A stretch of 59,568 nucleotides of DNA from Neosynechococcus sphagnicola sy1 (lineage in GTDB: Bacteria; Cyanobacteriota; Cyanobacteriia; Neosynechococcales; Neosynechococcaceae): the NCBI RefSeq assembly GCF_000775285.1, contig NZ_JJML01000015.1:1-59568 (forward strand), written 5' to 3'. Position numbers and translations under genes: made by a program. Shown piece after piece: positions 43,157 to 57,681 of the stretch (position 1 is its first letter; each line of letters begins with the position of its first letter). The notes under the pieces were generated by a model that was not told where the DNA came from, did no database searches, and worked only from the letters and a program-made list of their open reading frames with translations.

Positions 43157-43303
43157 GTGAAACAGGTTTTAATTCGAGTCTCTGAAAAAGAAGCGGAACA
43201 GTTAAAAAAATACTGTGAACTTACAGAGCGAACGCAGAATGATGTCCTGCGTGAGTTAATCAGGAGATTGTCAGTCTCCGGGGCATTGAACCCCATCGAC
43301 TGA
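43157..43303 (+). CDS. Small ribbon-helix-helix (CopG-like) protein divergent from tnpB
   Basis: A GTG at 43157 starts a 48-residue protein, KQVLIRVSEKEAEQLKKYC then TERTQNDVLRELIRRLS. The N-terminal strand VLIRVS and the two following helices fit a ribbon-helix-helix DNA-binding fold. The gene is too short for most gene callers. It is transcribed away from tnpB, with a perfect palindrome between the starts, and may repress both. The alternative is a toxin-antitoxin antitoxin, but no toxin is adjacent. Confidence 0.72.
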   Translation: MKQVLIRVSEKEAEQLKKYCELTERTQNDVLRELIRRLSVSGALNPID

Positions 43304-43359
43304 CCTCCTATCCCCCATACGACCAAGACCGTCGCCTATGGTCGCAGTACCCCGGAGGT
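43303..43359. terminator. Long hairpin between the convergent RHH and cobA genes
   Basis: ACCTCC (43303-43308) pairs with GGAGGT (43354-43359), and inside CGACC (43320-43324) pairs with GGTCG (43340-43344). It fills the gap between the two stop codons. It could be a bidirectional terminator or the left end of the TnpB element. Confidence 0.45.
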
Positions 43360-44118
43360 TTAGATGGTGGGACGGCACTCTGCCAGAATCTCTTGCATTT
43401 GCACCACCGCCCCAATCACCGCGATCGCTGGAGCTTCGAACTGCTGCTCTTCAACCTGGGCGACAATAGTTCCTAAGGTGCCAATCAGTTCTGTTTGTTC
43501 TGGTCGGGTGCCCCAACGTACTAGCGCCACAGGGGTTTCAGCTGCGAGGCCAGCCTCCTGGAGTTGCGCCACAATCACCGCCAGGTTGTGAAGCCCCATG
43601 TAGATCACAATGGTTTCCGATCCCTGGGCGATCGCCGCCCAATTGATCTGGGGACGATATTTACCCGCCGATTCATGTCCGGTGACAAAGGTAACGGAGG
43701 AACTATAGAGGCGATGGGTGAGGGGAATCCCCGCATAGGCCGGGGCAGCAATGCCAGCCGTGACCCCCGGCACCACTTCTACCGGAATGCCAGCGGCTAC
43801 CAGCTCGGCCATTTCCTCACCACCACGTCCAAAAACAAAGGGGTCACCTCCCTTAAGCCGGACAACAATTGCAGCGGTGTGGGCAGATTCGATCAGCAGT
43901 TGCGTTGTTTGATCCTGGAGTCGGGAATGACGTCCTCGACGCTTGCCGGCATCGATCAATACTGCATGGGGATTCACCATTGCCAGAATCGGGGGACTCA
44001 CCAAGGCATCGTAGATCACCACATCGGCGGACTCCAGCAGAGTCTTGCCTTTGAGGGTGAGCAATCCAGGGTCACCGGGGCCAGCACCAACCAGATAGAC
44101 TTTACCGAAACGCTGCAT
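43360..44118 (-). CDS. cobA: Uroporphyrinogen-III C-methyltransferase
   Basis: The enzyme methylates uroporphyrinogen III to precorrin-2 for sirohaem and cobalamin. The SAM-binding start [18 protein letters not shown] (8-25), [18 protein letters not shown] (80s) and [22 protein letters not shown] are the family landmarks. The 252-residue length shows a stand-alone SUMT without the CysG siroheme domains. The gene begins with ATG at 44118. Confidence 0.95.
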   Translation of the reverse strand: MQRFGKVYLVGAGPGDPGLLTLKGKTLLESADVVIYDALVSPPILAMVNPHAVLIDAGKRRGRHSRLQDQTTQLLIESAHTAAIVVRLKGGDPFVFGRGGEEMAELVAAGIPVEVVPGVTAGIAAPAYAGIPLTHRLYSSSVTFVTGHESAGKYRPQINWAAIAQGSETIVIYMGLHNLAVIVAQLQEAGLAAETPVALVRWGTRPEQTELIGTLGTIVAQVEEQQFEAPAIAVIGAVVQMQEILAECRPTI

Positions 44119-44263
44119 GAAGGATGAAGGGGCGGGAGGGACAGGAAACGTCAGTCTATCCCGTTTCCCCCACGATTGACTACCAACCCAATTCTATCGG
44201 GGCGTTCGGCCATGGAGCGTCCAGTGGGAGGCTTTAGATCGAGCAGGAATCAGGAAATAGGAG

Positions 44264-45236
44264 TCAGAAGTCAGAAGTCTGGATTCTCGATTGACGACTG
44301 CAATACAACCCCAACAGGATTAACAAACTGATGCCTACCAGGTACTTGATCGGTTCTGGAATCAGGGGACTCGGGGGAAAAGAAACCCTCAATGATCCCC
44401 GCCACGACTAGCAAGGGAATGATCCCGTAAACAAGCTGGGCCGCCTGCTGACCATAGTAGCGCAGGGCATCAGCGCGACGATAGATCCCTGGAAACAGCA
44501 ACGCTCTGGCTATTAACAGTCCGGCTCCCCCTGCCAGAAAGATGGCGGGGAGTTCCAACGCCCCATGGGGCAGGACAAACGCCCAGAAGGGATAGGCTAG
44601 ATGATTCTGAGCTACCAGGGTGGCGATCGCTCCAATCAATAAACCATTGATGGCTAGAATCAGGACGGTAAAAATCCCAGCGGAGATGCCCCCGGCAATG
44701 ACGCGAAAGGCAACGCTGAGGTTGTTGATCATAATGTTGCTAGAAGCCAGCGGCTCCACCCCCACAATCGAGCCTGTCCAGAGTTCCCCCTTGTCCTCAA
44801 CTTGGCTAATCAGATCCGCTGGCACAACCAGGGCTAGAAAGGTAGGATCTTGCCAGCTATGCCACCAAGATACGAGGGCGGCCAAGGCAAAAATGGTCGT
44901 TGCCAGCGCGGTGTAGGCAAAGGTCTGTTGAACCATCGCCGGGAGTCCCCAACAATAAAACGCTTGCACCGCTTGCCACTCTTGCCGCCGAGAGCCCTGG
45001 TAAATTTGACTGTAGGCACGACTGGTGAGGTTTTGCAAATCGCGGATTAGCACCTCTCCCAGGGCTTGGGTGCGGGCGCGAGCCAAATCAGCTGAAACCG
45101 AGCGATACAGGCTCGCAAGCTGGCGAATTTGTCCAGCTTTTAGAGACGGGAGCTTGCGGGTCTCCGCTTGCTTCAGCAGTTTATCCAATTGCTGCCAATC
45201 CGATTCCCGGCGTCCGATCCATCGTTGCAGATTCAT
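44264..45236 (-). CDS. SpoIIM-family membrane protein, frameshifted at the C-terminus
   Basis: The first 100 residues are soluble (RWIGRRESDWQQLDKLLK) and the rest has about five membrane segments with PFWAFVLPHGALELPAIFLAGGAGL, the hallmark of SpoIIM/DUF95 proteins. The main frame ends in an unlike tail at 44271. In the next frame the family C-terminus follows: SPSPLIPEPIKYLVGISLLI and LLGLYCS, to a TGA at 44264. The switch is at a five-G run (44373-44377); four would keep frame. It is divergent from a membrane gene and near an RDD gene, as in MoxR-linked clusters elsewhere. Confidence 0.82.
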
Positions 45237-45324
45237 GATCCTCTAGCTTTTACAGAAGCTGAGACCTAGCCTAACCTAAGAGAGCATCTAAACTTTGTGA
45301 CCCCCCTCTGCGACTCCTGTGCCT

Positions 45325-46194
45325 ATGTCACTGCGTCCTAGCTCCTATAGTCCGTTCCAGCCTTTAAGTGTCGGTAATGTGGTAACGGTGGGTCTACGCC
45401 TCTACCGTTCTCACCTGAAACAATACTTTTTGCTCTCCTTGCGGGCTTCCCTGTGGTTTCTGGTGCCGATTTACGGTTGGGCCAAGTTTTTTGCCCTCTC
45501 GGCACTGATTGCCCGGTTAGGGTTCCAGGAATTAATTAACCAACCCGAAACTGTCAGTACAGCTAGGACGTATATCAATCGACGCATGTGGGATTTTCTC
45601 GCCTGTGCTGTCTTGGTGGCGATCGCCCTGGGGGTGGTGGTGGGCATTTTTGTGGTGGCTGTCTTGGTGTTGGTGCTAATGGGAGCCGCGATCACGGCGG
45701 CGGTAGGCCCTAACTTGGCGTTGATTGTCAGCTTTGTCCTCTTGGGGTTCGTCGCCGCTATGGTGTTGATTCTAGGCTTGATGTGGATTGGATCGCGGGT
45801 GATGTTGGCGGAAATTCCCCTGGCCATTGAGGCCGAAACGGATGCTGTCAAAACCATTCGTCGTAGTTGGGAATTAACCCAGAGTTCGGTCTGGCGGGTT
45901 ATGGGGATTATTGGGGTGGCAGCGCTGATTACCCTCCCCTTACAGATGATCGTACAGATAATTGCCACCCTGGTGCAGTACGGCCCCGCCGTCATCGCCA
46001 GAGGAGAATCAGGCATGGTTGTAGTGTTATCGTTTCTAGCCTCTTATATCATCGGGGTGTTGGGCAGTGCCCTAGTTCTTCCCTTTTGGCAATCGTTGAA
46101 AGCGGCCCTCTACTATGACCTGCGGTGTCGCCGGGAGGGGTTAGGTCTGGAGCTTCCCCCTCCCCCCGAGAGTTCGCCTCGACCCCAGGAATAA
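45325..46194 (+). CDS. Hydrophobic membrane protein, GDPD-membrane-domain/DUF975-like
   Basis: The 289-residue protein has about six long hydrophobic segments. It opens with SYSPFQPLSVGNVVTVGLRLY and YRSHLKQYFLLSLRASLW, and contains AIEAETDAVKTIRRSWELTQ before the last helices. That helix motif occurs in the membrane domain of glycerophosphodiesterase-like and DUF975 proteins. A GTG start at 45319 would add two residues. An RDD gene follows 50 bases later. Function unknown; perhaps a partner of SpoIIM. Confidence 0.72.
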   Translation: MSLRPSSYSPFQPLSVGNVVTVGLRLYRSHLKQYFLLSLRASLWFLVPIYGWAKFFALSALIARLGFQELINQPETVSTARTYINRRMWDFLACAVLVAIALGVVVGIFVVAVLVLVLMGAAITAAVGPNLALIVSFVLLGFVAAMVLILGLMWIGSRVMLAEIPLAIEAETDAVKTIRRSWELTQSSVWRVMGIIGVAALITLPLQMIVQIIATLVQYGPAVIARGESGMVVVLSFLASYIIGVLGSALVLPFWQSLKAALYYDLRCRREGLGLELPPPPESSPRPQE

Positions 46195-46244
46195 TCCGCC
46201 ACAGTTGCTGCCCCAATCAATGATTGACATCGAGATCAATATCT

Positions 46245-47033
46245 ATGCATCTTCTCAACCACATTACCCTGCAAACCCCTGAAAGTGTTGAACTAGAGCT
46301 GGTACTGGCTGGCATTGGCAATCGCGCCTTAGCCCTGGGACTGGACTACACCATCCTGGCGATCGCCTTGACGGTGTTTCTGTTGCTGTGGGGGTTTTTA
46401 GTCAGCCAATTTGTTGATCTCCTGTCCAGCCAAAATCTTGACAGTGGTGAGCTAGGACTCTGGGCACTGGCGATCGCCCTGCTGATCTTGTTCACAGTCT
46501 ATGTTGGCTATTTTGTAATCTTTGAAACCCTGTGGCAAGGGCAAACCCCAGGAAAACGAGTTGCTCGGTTGCGTGTGATTCGCGATGATGGCCGACCGAT
46601 GCGATTACCCCAGGCAACCCTACGGGCACTGCTTCGTCCCATGGACGACTTACTCTTCTTGGGAGCCTTCTTGATCATCTTCGGCCATCGGGAAAAACGC
46701 CTCGGCGATTGGGTCGCGGGCACCCTGGTCATCCAAGAAGCAGCACCCCTCAACCCCAAAGACTTCGTTTTGACCGCTGCCGCTCCGCCCCTGGCCCGTC
46801 AACTCCAAGAAATTGCCCAAGTCAACCAGCTCCAACCCGAGGACTTTGCCCAGGTAAGGAATTATTTGCAACGTCGCCAAAGTCTGGCGAAAAAACCGCG
46901 AGAACAGATTAGCCTCCAACTTGCCAGACACATCAAGACTCTGATTGCCCTAGAACAGGTGCCCCCCGGTGTGACCGCCGATCTGTTTCTGGAAGCAATC
47001 TATCTGGCCTACCAGCAATCCACGCCGCGATGA
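46245..47033 (+). CDS. RDD-family membrane protein
   Basis: The ATG at 46245 gives 262 residues. The RDD domain (about 10-150) shows GNRALALGLDYTILAI (the R..D signature), YFVIFETLWQGQTPGKRVARLRV and LGDWVAGTLVI. Two to three membrane helices are clear. The C-terminal 100 residues are soluble with QEIAQVNQLQPEDFAQVRNYL. RDD and SpoIIM proteins occur together in many bacteria near MoxR ATPases; here the ATPase is not in the window. Confidence 0.86.
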   Translation: MHLLNHITLQTPESVELELVLAGIGNRALALGLDYTILAIALTVFLLLWGFLVSQFVDLLSSQNLDSGELGLWALAIALLILFTVYVGYFVIFETLWQGQTPGKRVARLRVIRDDGRPMRLPQATLRALLRPMDDLLFLGAFLIIFGHREKRLGDWVAGTLVIQEAAPLNPKDFVLTAAAPPLARQLQEIAQVNQLQPEDFAQVRNYLQRRQSLAKKPREQISLQLARHIKTLIALEQVPPGVTADLFLEAIYLAYQQSTPR

Positions 47034-47091
47034 AGGCTCCATCGGTAAAAAATGAGGCAGAAAATTGTAAGGCTTTCTGACCCGATCCAAA

Positions 47092-47137
47092 AATAAGTTC
47101 ATGATTTTAATAGATTTAACTTATTCTATAAATAAGT
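47092..47137. promoter_or_regulatory. Three AATAAGT boxes upstream of the response regulator
   Basis: AATAAGTT (47092-47099), its inverted copy AACTTATT (47118-47125) and AATAAGT (47131-47137) lie just before the ATG at 47158. Their spacing suggests binding sites for a regulator, possibly the response regulator itself. Confidence 0.4.
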
Positions 47138-47157
47138 AACCCTAATCTTGAACTACC

Positions 47158-47922
47158 ATGCCCTTGGTAATCTTGGTCGCCGATGATGATCTGGGAATTC
47201 GTTTGTGTATTAGTGATTTTCTAGAAGCATCTGGTTTTACTGCGATCCTGGCCCAGAATGGACAGGAAGCACTGGCACTGGTGACCAAATTTCAGCCCCA
47301 TCTGATTATTACGGACATCACCATGCCGTTAATGGATGGCTATGAGTTGGTGCGACATGTCCGCCAAGATCCAGCATTTCGGCTCCTACCCGTAATTTTT
47401 CTGACAGAGCGTAACAACACTCTGGATCGGGTTCGAGGGTATCAGGTCGGGTGTGATGTCTATCTCCCCAAACCCTTTGAACTGCAAGAATTAGGAGCGG
47501 TGGTTCGCAATCTGTTGGATCGATCCCAGATGATTCAAACGGCATGGCAATACACCTACAAAGATGCGGTGCCCCCATCCCCTGCTTCTCTGGCTCCCAA
47601 AGATCTACCACCCTTCACCACCAATGTGGGTAGCTATTGGGGAGAGCAACTCCCCTCAGCCTCCGCCGAACGGTTGTCAGACCCTCATGGGGTGGTGCAA
47701 TCCCTCACGACGACCTTGCCCTTTGCCCTGCATTTTACGGATCGGGAACAGGAGGTGTTGGCCCTGATTGTCGATGGGCTATCGAATGTACAAATTGGCG
47801 ATCGCCTGCACCTGAGTCCCCGCACCGTTGAGAAACATGTCAGTGGTCTCCTGCGGAAAACGGCCACCAGCAATCGCACTGAGCTGGTTCACTTTGCCAT
47901 GAAGTATCACCTCGCCAGTTGA
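47158..47922 (+). CDS. LuxR/NarL-family response regulator
   Basis: The N-terminal receiver domain (1-120) has the acidic pair in ILVADDD, the phospho-acceptor Asp53 (LIITDITMP) and Lys105 (YLPKP). A linker of about 65 residues follows. The C-terminal LuxR-type helix-turn-helix (about 190-250) reads LTDREQEVLALIVDGLSNVQ-like: FTDREQEVLALIVDGL, IGDRLHLSPRTVEKHVSGLL. No histidine kinase is adjacent, so it is an orphan regulator here. The last helix is complete. Confidence 0.93.
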   Translation: MPLVILVADDDLGIRLCISDFLEASGFTAILAQNGQEALALVTKFQPHLIITDITMPLMDGYELVRHVRQDPAFRLLPVIFLTERNNTLDRVRGYQVGCDVYLPKPFELQELGAVVRNLLDRSQMIQTAWQYTYKDAVPPSPASLAPKDLPPFTTNVGSYWGEQLPSASAERLSDPHGVVQSLTTTLPFALHFTDREQEVLALIVDGLSNVQIGDRLHLSPRTVEKHVSGLLRKTATSNRTELVHFAMKYHLAS

Positions 47923-48040
47923 AGTGACGATTAACAATAGCCAGAGCACAAGATTTGTGGCGATGGCGTGTTAGGGAGCCTCTTAGAATCGACGTTTGAC
48001 AGTCTGATCCAGTCCTCATCTGCCTGACTAGCGCTATAAA

Positions 48041-48088
48041 GAATGGAGCCAGCTACCCGAGGCGTTGCAGCCCCGACTAACTAGCTCC
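48041..48088 (-). terminator. Imperfect hairpin downstream of rpoC2
   Basis: On the minus strand GGAGC pairs with GCTCC at the ends, with a further GC-rich stem inside, followed by ATTCTTT. It lies about 60 bases after the rpoC2 stop and may terminate the operon. The stem is imperfect. Confidence 0.4.
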
Positions 48089-48145
48089 ATCCATTAGACT
48101 CACCATGCATTCGTCGATCGGACGTTAAACGTTCCCAGGGACGGG

Positions 48146-52103
<3,958 letters not shown>

Positions 52104-52170
52104 GACGTTTCCCGCCTTTACCGTCTGAATGATTAAGTCTGAACTGTGTGTTCTATCTGCCCAACAGAAT

Positions 52171-54066
52171 CTAGTCTGCTAGAACCTCGTGAACCGTCTT
52201 GTTGTAGATAATGCGTCCGGGAGTGGTACGAATATATTGGGAAATCAGATTTCCCTCGGCATCTTCCCGAACGCGCCGGAGGGGCACTTGGCTTTTCTCT
52301 GCATGGAAGATCTTCGTCACCGTCCCATCCACCCCCTGCTCAATTTTGGGAGCCCCCTCGGGTTCCTCTGTCTCGACTAGGCCGTCAAATTTCACCCAAA
52401 CATAGGTATGAAGCGCCACTTGGTGCTGCTCATAGGCAATCACCGCATCTTCAAGATCGCCAAAGTAGCGTATGGCTGCATCAGGTTGAACGGGGTTGTC
52501 CGCCGTTAAGTAGTAACACCCCAAAACCATGTCCTGACTGGGAGTCACCACTGGACGACCCGTTGCCGGCAGTAGGATATTGTTAGAAGCCAACATCAAC
52601 AGTCGTGCCTCTGCCTGGGCTTCTAAAGACAGCGGCACATGCACAGCCATTTGATCCCCATCAAAGTCAGCGTTGAACGCTGGACAAACCAAGGGATGGA
52701 GTTGAATGGCTCGCCCTTCCACCAAAATGGGTTCAAAGGCTTGAATCCCTAGTCGATGCAGCGTCGGTGCTCGGTTGAGCATGACCGGGTGTCCCTCGAT
52801 CACTTCCTCTAAAACGTCCCAAACGCTGGCATCCCCGCGCTGAATTAGTTTTTTAGCGGCCTTAATGTTATTGACCAAGCCCTGACGAATCAGCCGATGA
52901 ATCACAAAGGGTTGAAATAGCTCAATGGCCATTTCTCGAGGCAGGCCGCACTGGTGCATTTTGAGCTTGGGGCCAACCACAATCACAGAGCGTCCCGAAT
53001 AGTCTACCCGCTTACCCAAAAGATTCTGGCGGAATCGTCCCTGCTTGCCTTCAATGATATCTGACAGGGATTTCAGCGGTCGGTTATTGGCTCCAACGAC
53101 GGTCCGACCTCTGCGGCCATTATCGATTAGCGCGTCCACAGCCTCCTGAAGCATTCGCTTCTCGTTGCGGACAATAATTTCTGGAGCCAGAATTTCCTGG
53201 AGGCGTGCCAGACGGTTATTGCGGTTAATGACTCGCCGATACAGATCATTCAGATCAGAGGTCGCAAACCGCCCACCATCCAACTGCACCATGGGTCGCA
53301 GATCCGGCGGAATCACCGGGATGTAGGTGAGTACCATCCATTCCGGTTTGGCACCCGTGGCTACAAAGTTGTCGATCACTCGCAGGCGCTTAATCAGCTT
53401 GGCGCGTTTCTGACCTTTAGCGACGGCAATTTCTTCTCGGAGCTGCTCTGCTTCGGCTTCTAGTTGAATATCTTGGAGTAGTTGCTGCAAAGCTTCGGCA
53501 CCAATCCCAACTTCCACGCCCACCAGTTGGGACTCTTCACTGTAAAGTTGATCCTCAATCTCAATCCACTGATCTTCGGTCAGCAATTGCTTGTAGGTGA
53601 GATTGTCTGCATTCCCAGCATTGAGAACCACATAGGCATTGAAATAGACAATCTGCTCCACATCCCGGAGAGGCATGTCCAACAAAATCGAGATGTAGCT
53701 GGGAATCCCCTTCAGGTACCAGACATGAGCCACTGGAGCAGCCAGTTTAATATAGCCCATGCGATGGCGGCGTACCCGTGATTCTGTGACCTCGACGCCA
53801 CACCGTTCACAAACAATCCCGCGATGGCGCACCCGCTTATACTTACCACAGTGACACTCCCAATCCTTTGCGGGGCCAAAAATCCGCTCACAAAATAACC
53901 CGTCCATTTCTGGCTTCAGGGTTCGGTAATTGATTGTTTCTGGCTTGGTGACTTCTCCCACCAATTGACCATTAGGGAGAGTGCGCTCTCCCCACTGGCG
54001 GATGCGGTCTGGAGAGGCCAGACTAATCTTGACATAGTCAAACCGCTGTTCTTGCTTGGGCATCAC
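52171..54066 (-). CDS. rpoC1: RNA polymerase gamma subunit (N-terminal part of beta')
   Basis: RpoC1 holds the active-site motif [16 protein letters not shown] (about 465-480), whose aspartates bind the catalytic magnesium. The N-terminal zinc site CHCGKYK...[28 protein letters not shown] and [17 protein letters not shown] are all present. The 631-residue length is normal. It is separated from rpoB by 121 bases and from rpoC2 by 67. The ATG at 54066 is adjacent to a second ATG at 54063. Confidence 0.97.
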   Translation of the reverse strand: MMPKQEQRFDYVKISLASPDRIRQWGERTLPNGQLVGEVTKPETINYRTLKPEMDGLFCERIFGPAKDWECHCGKYKRVRHRGIVCERCGVEVTESRVRRHRMGYIKLAAPVAHVWYLKGIPSYISILLDMPLRDVEQIVYFNAYVVLNAGNADNLTYKQLLTEDQWIEIEDQLYSEESQLVGVEVGIGAEALQQLLQDIQLEAEAEQLREEIAVAKGQKRAKLIKRLRVIDNFVATGAKPEWMVLTYIPVIPPDLRPMVQLDGGRFATSDLNDLYRRVINRNNRLARLQEILAPEIIVRNEKRMLQEAVDALIDNGRRGRTVVGANNRPLKSLSDIIEGKQGRFRQNLLGKRVDYSGRSVIVVGPKLKMHQCGLPREMAIELFQPFVIHRLIRQGLVNNIKAAKKLIQRGDASVWDVLEEVIEGHPVMLNRAPTLHRLGIQAFEPILVEGRAIQLHPLVCPAFNADFDGDQMAVHVPLSLEAQAEARLLMLASNNILLPATGRPVVTPSQDMVLGCYYLTADNPVQPDAAIRYFGDLEDAVIAYEQHQVALHTYVWVKFDGLVETEEPEGAPKIEQGVDGTVTKIFHAEKSQVPLRRVREDAEGNLISQYIRTTPGRIIYNKTVHEVLAD

Positions 54067-54187
54067 GTGCAGCTTCCCCTTGATGAATCATGACTTGAAG
54101 GCTGAGAACTGAGAGATCGCGCGCTCAGTTCTAATATCCTGTTGGCTCCGTCCACGGCGAATTTGTCCCAGACGCATTCCGGCTCAA

Positions 54188-57100
54188 TCAAGCATCTTCC
54201 TCTTCCAGTTCTTCCCTGGAGATTGATTCGTAGGTAGGACGGGAGGGTGCCCGACGACTATTGACATCCGCCATCAAATCTACCTCTAAATCACGACTGG
54301 AGCCGTCTTCCTTGGTTTCCAGCTTATGAACCGCTACATCCAGGCACAAAGATTGCAGTTCTCGCATCAATACCTTGAAAGACTCAGGGGTGCCGGGGCG
54401 AGGAATCGCCTTGCCTTTGACAATGGCATTCAGCGCTTCATTACGCCCTTGCATATCATCTGACTTGACGGTCAGCAGTTCCTGAAGGGTATAGGCAGCG
54501 CCATAGGCTTCTAGCGCCCAGACTTCCATTTCACCAAAGCGCTGCCCCCCTTGCTGCGCCTTACCACCTAGGGGTTGCTGGGTAACCAAGGAGTAGGGAC
54601 CGGTGGAACGAGCATGGATCTTGTCATCGACCAAGTGAACCAGTTTCAGCATATAGGCTTTGCCCACCGTCACCGGACGATCAAAGGGTTCCCCCGTCCG
54701 GCCATCAAATACCTGAATTTTGCCCGGATTATTGGGATCAAACATCCAGTCCTTGCCCGTTTCTTCTCGGGCAGTCAACAGTTTGCCGTGAACGGTGCTG
54801 CGAGAAGCCTCAACACCATGCATTTCATCAAAAGGTGTCAGCTTAAAGCGCACTTCCAGGTTTTCTGCGGCCCAACCCAACAGACACTCGTAGACCTGGC
54901 CCACATTCATACGGGAAGGAACCCCCAAGGGATTCAAGACAATATCAACGGGTCTGCCATCCTCAAGGTAGGGCATATCCTCAATCGGGAGGATCCGAGA
55001 GATAATCCCTTTATTTCCATGGCGGCCTGCCATTTTATCGCCCACCTGAATTTTCCGCTTCTGGGCTACGTAGACCCGAACCACCATATTGGCTCCAGGG
55101 GGGAGTTCATCTCCCTGTTCCCGGGTAAACAAGCGGACATCGACGACCCGCCCCCGCTCCCCATTGGGAACTCTCAGGGAGTTGTCGCGGACATCTCGGG
55201 CTTTTTCGCCAAAAATGGCTCGTAAGAGCTTTTCTTCCGGGGGTTGATCGGATTCGCCCTTGGGGGTGACTTTGCCAACAAGAATATCCCCTGCTTCTAC
55301 CCAGGCTCCCTTGCGGATGATGCCGTTTTCATCCAGTTGCCGCAGGGAGTCTTCCCCCACATTGGGAATTTCTCGGGTAATTTCTTCAGGCCCCAGCTTG
55401 GTCTGCCGGGCTTCAATTTCATATTTCTCGACGTGGATGGAGGTATAGGTATCGTGTTGAACCAGTTTCTCGCTAATCAGAATTGCGTCTTCGTAGTTGT
55501 ATCCCTCCCAAGGCATGTAGGCTACTAAGATGTTCTGCCCCAAAGCCAGTTCCCCTCCCTCTGTAGCGGAGCCGTCGGCTAGCACCTGACCCGCAAGGAC
55601 GCGATCGCCCACAAAGACTAAGGGACGTTGATTCAGGCAGGTATCCTGGTTGGAACGCTGGTACTTCTGGAGCTGGTATTCAATTTCCCGACCCTGGGGT
55701 TCCCGGACGCGAATGGCGTTGGCATCTACGAAGACAACTTCACCATCGGTGCGGCTGACAATAACCATCCCAGAGTCACGAGCTGCTTGCGCTTCTAGGC
55801 CGGTGCCCACTAAGGGGCGTTCTGGACGGAGCAGGGGCACTGCCTGCCGTTGCATGTTCGAACCCATGAGCGCCCGGTTGGCATCGTCGTGCTCCAAGAA
55901 GGGAATCAGCGAGGTTGCCACTGAAATAATTTGCACTGGCGACACCGCAACATAATCCACTTCCGTGGGAGTGGTGGTGGTGAAGTCCTGCCGATAGCGC
56001 ACGGGCACGGTATCGCCCAGAATGTAGCCATTTTTATCCATCGGGATGTCCCCAGGGGCAACCCGCAGATCATCTTCCTCATCGGCGGTCATGTAGACCG
56101 GGGAGAGATCCCGGCGTACCCGTCCATTCTCAACCGGGTAGAAGGGGGTCTCAATAAACCCGTAGGCATTGACACGGGCATGGGTTGCCAAGGAACCAAT
56201 TAAACCTGCATTGGGGCCTTCTGGGGTTTCAATGGGACAAATGCGTCCATAGTGAGAGGGATGGATATCTCGAACCGCAAAGCCAGCACGCTCACGGGTC
56301 AGGCCTCCGGGACCGAGGGCACTCAAGCGGCGTTTGTGGGTGAGTTCGGCCAGGGGATTGGTTTGATCCATAAACTGAGACAGTTGACTGGAACCAAAAA
56401 ATTCCTTAATCGCAGCAACAAGGGGCTTGGGGTTAACCAAGGAGGCAGGGGTTAAGGAATCCGCATCGGAGACAGTCATCCGCTCTCGGATAATCCGCTC
56501 TAGACGATTGAGCCCCACTCGTACCTGGTTCTGCAACAACTCACCTACGGAACGAACCCGTCGGTTGCCTAAATGGTCAATGTCATCGATGCTGCCAATG
56601 TCGAATTCTAAGTTGATCAAATAATCGATCGCCGCCAGAATGTCCTGAGACTGCAAAACCCGCATGGTTTCTGGAACATTCAAGCGCAGCTTCTTATTCA
56701 TCTTGTAGCGACCCACCTTGCCCAAGTCATATCGCTTGGGATCAAAGAAGCGAGAATCTAAGAGTTGCTGCCCGCCAGAAACCGTGGGGGGCTCCCCCGG
56801 TCGCAGTTTACGGTATAGCTCCATCAGCGCATCTTCTTCGCTGAATTGACCTTCTTTCTCAATGGTTTTCTGGAAATATTCTGGGTGACGCAGCCCGTCA
56901 AAGATCTCATTGTCAGTCAACCCTAGAGCCTTGAGCAAGACCTGAGCTGACAACTTCCGGGTCTTATCAATTCGCACCCAAACTAAATCGTTCTTATCAG
57001 TTTCAAATTTTAACCACGCCCCCCGGTTAGGGATTAAATTGGCGTTATAACTCCGTCGCCCATTCTTGTCAATTTCTGACTTATAGTAGACCCCAGGACT

Positions 57101-57484
57101 ACGAACTATCTGGTTGACAATGACTCGCTCAGCACCGTTGATGATAAAGGTACCGCGATCCGTCATCAGGGGCAAATCCCCAATAAAGACTTCTTGTTCT
57201 TTAATCTCCCCCGTTTCTTTGTTGATCAGGCGCGTGGGTACGTACATTTGTACCGCATAGGTGCCATCGCGACGCTTGGCTTCATCAACGTCGTACTTGG
57301 GACGCTTGAGTTTGAAGTCTTTCCCCAGGAAGTGGAGTTCCAACTTACCTGTATAGTCAGTAATAGGTGAGAAGCTATCGAGTTCTTCAATCAATCCTTC
57401 TTCCAAGAACCAGCGAAAGCTTTCTCGTTGAATTTCAATCAGGTCAGGTAAGGTGAAGGCAGGTGCAGTATAGTTCTGAGTCAT
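54188..57484 (-). CDS. rpoB: RNA polymerase beta subunit
   Basis: The ATG at 57484 gives 1098 residues starting [20 protein letters not shown]. Landmarks are the rifampicin-region segment [22 protein letters not shown] with [63 protein letters not shown] and [23 protein letters not shown]. An upstream TTG at 57514 overlaps the predicted transcription start, so I reject it. The promoter lies at 57522-57550. The order rpsT, tatD, rpoB, rpoC1, rpoC2 is typical of cyanobacteria. Confidence 0.97.
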   Translation of the reverse strand: MTQNYTAPAFTLPDLIEIQRESFRWFLEEGLIEELDSFSPITDYTGKLELHFLGKDFKLKRPKYDVDEAKRRDGTYAVQMYVPTRLINKETGEIKEQEVFIGDLPLMTDRGTFIINGAERVIVNQIVRSPGVYYKSEIDKNGRRSYNANLIPNRGAWLKFETDKNDLVWVRIDKTRKLSAQVLLKALGLTDNEIFDGLRHPEYFQKTIEKEGQFSEEDALMELYRKLRPGEPPTVSGGQQLLDSRFFDPKRYDLGKVGRYKMNKKLRLNVPETMRVLQSQDILAAIDYLINLEFDIGSIDDIDHLGNRRVRSVGELLQNQVRVGLNRLERIIRERMTVSDADSLTPASLVNPKPLVAAIKEFFGSSQLSQFMDQTNPLAELTHKRRLSALGPGGLTRERAGFAVRDIHPSHYGRICPIETPEGPNAGLIGSLATHARVNAYGFIETPFYPVENGRVRRDLSPVYMTADEEDDLRVAPGDIPMDKNGYILGDTVPVRYRQDFTTTTPTEVDYVAVSPVQIISVATSLIPFLEHDDANRALMGSNMQRQAVPLLRPERPLVGTGLEAQAARDSGMVIVSRTDGEVVFVDANAIRVREPQGREIEYQLQKYQRSNQDTCLNQRPLVFVGDRVLAGQVLADGSATEGGELALGQNILVAYMPWEGYNYEDAILISEKLVQHDTYTSIHVEKYEIEARQTKLGPEEITREIPNVGEDSLRQLDENGIIRKGAWVEAGDILVGKVTPKGESDQPPEEKLLRAIFGEKARDVRDNSLRVPNGERGRVVDVRLFTREQGDELPPGANMVVRVYVAQKRKIQVGDKMAGRHGNKGIISRILPIEDMPYLEDGRPVDIVLNPLGVPSRMNVGQVYECLLGWAAENLEVRFKLTPFDEMHGVEASRSTVHGKLLTAREETGKDWMFDPNNPGKIQVFDGRTGEPFDRPVTVGKAYMLKLVHLVDDKIHARSTGPYSLVTQQPLGGKAQQGGQRFGEMEVWALEAYGAAYTLQELLTVKSDDMQGRNEALNAIVKGKAIPRPGTPESFKVLMRELQSLCLDVAVHKLETKEDGSSRDLEVDLMADVNSRRAPSRPTYESISREELEEEDA

Positions 57485-57521
57485 GCGTCTCCTCGAACTG
57501 GTCGCGCTAAGCAAATTTTAG

Positions 57522-57550
57522 ACATTATGATACTTGTGCCAATAAGTCAA
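57522..57550 (-). promoter_or_regulatory. Sigma-70-type promoter of rpoB
   Basis: On the minus strand TTGACT (57550-57545) and TAATGT (57527-57522) are 17 bases apart. The start site would be near 57515, leaving a leader of about 30 bases before the ATG at 57484. Confidence 0.65.
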
Positions 57551-57681
57551 TAGACGCCAAAAAGAACCCTGAAAAGATTCAGGTTTCAAATGAATGGGAG
57601 CTGGCGCTGTTGTTTCAAGATCGCAGGCATTCTTCCTCTAAATTATGACGTAGATAGATCGGAGATGGAGCACCCCACCGA

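Noticed and set aside
44255-44285. Short AGTCAGA tandem repeat after spoIIM as a regulatory element
   Set aside because: Only two to three short units in the gene end; simple slippage is enough to explain it.
45471-46016. Minus-strand frame opposite the membrane protein at 45325
   Set aside because: Ile/Thr-rich composition is the reverse image of hydrophobic helices on the other strand.
54575-55225. Plus-strand open frame of 216 codons within rpoB
   Set aside because: It lies entirely opposite conserved rpoB sequence and shows no protein family.
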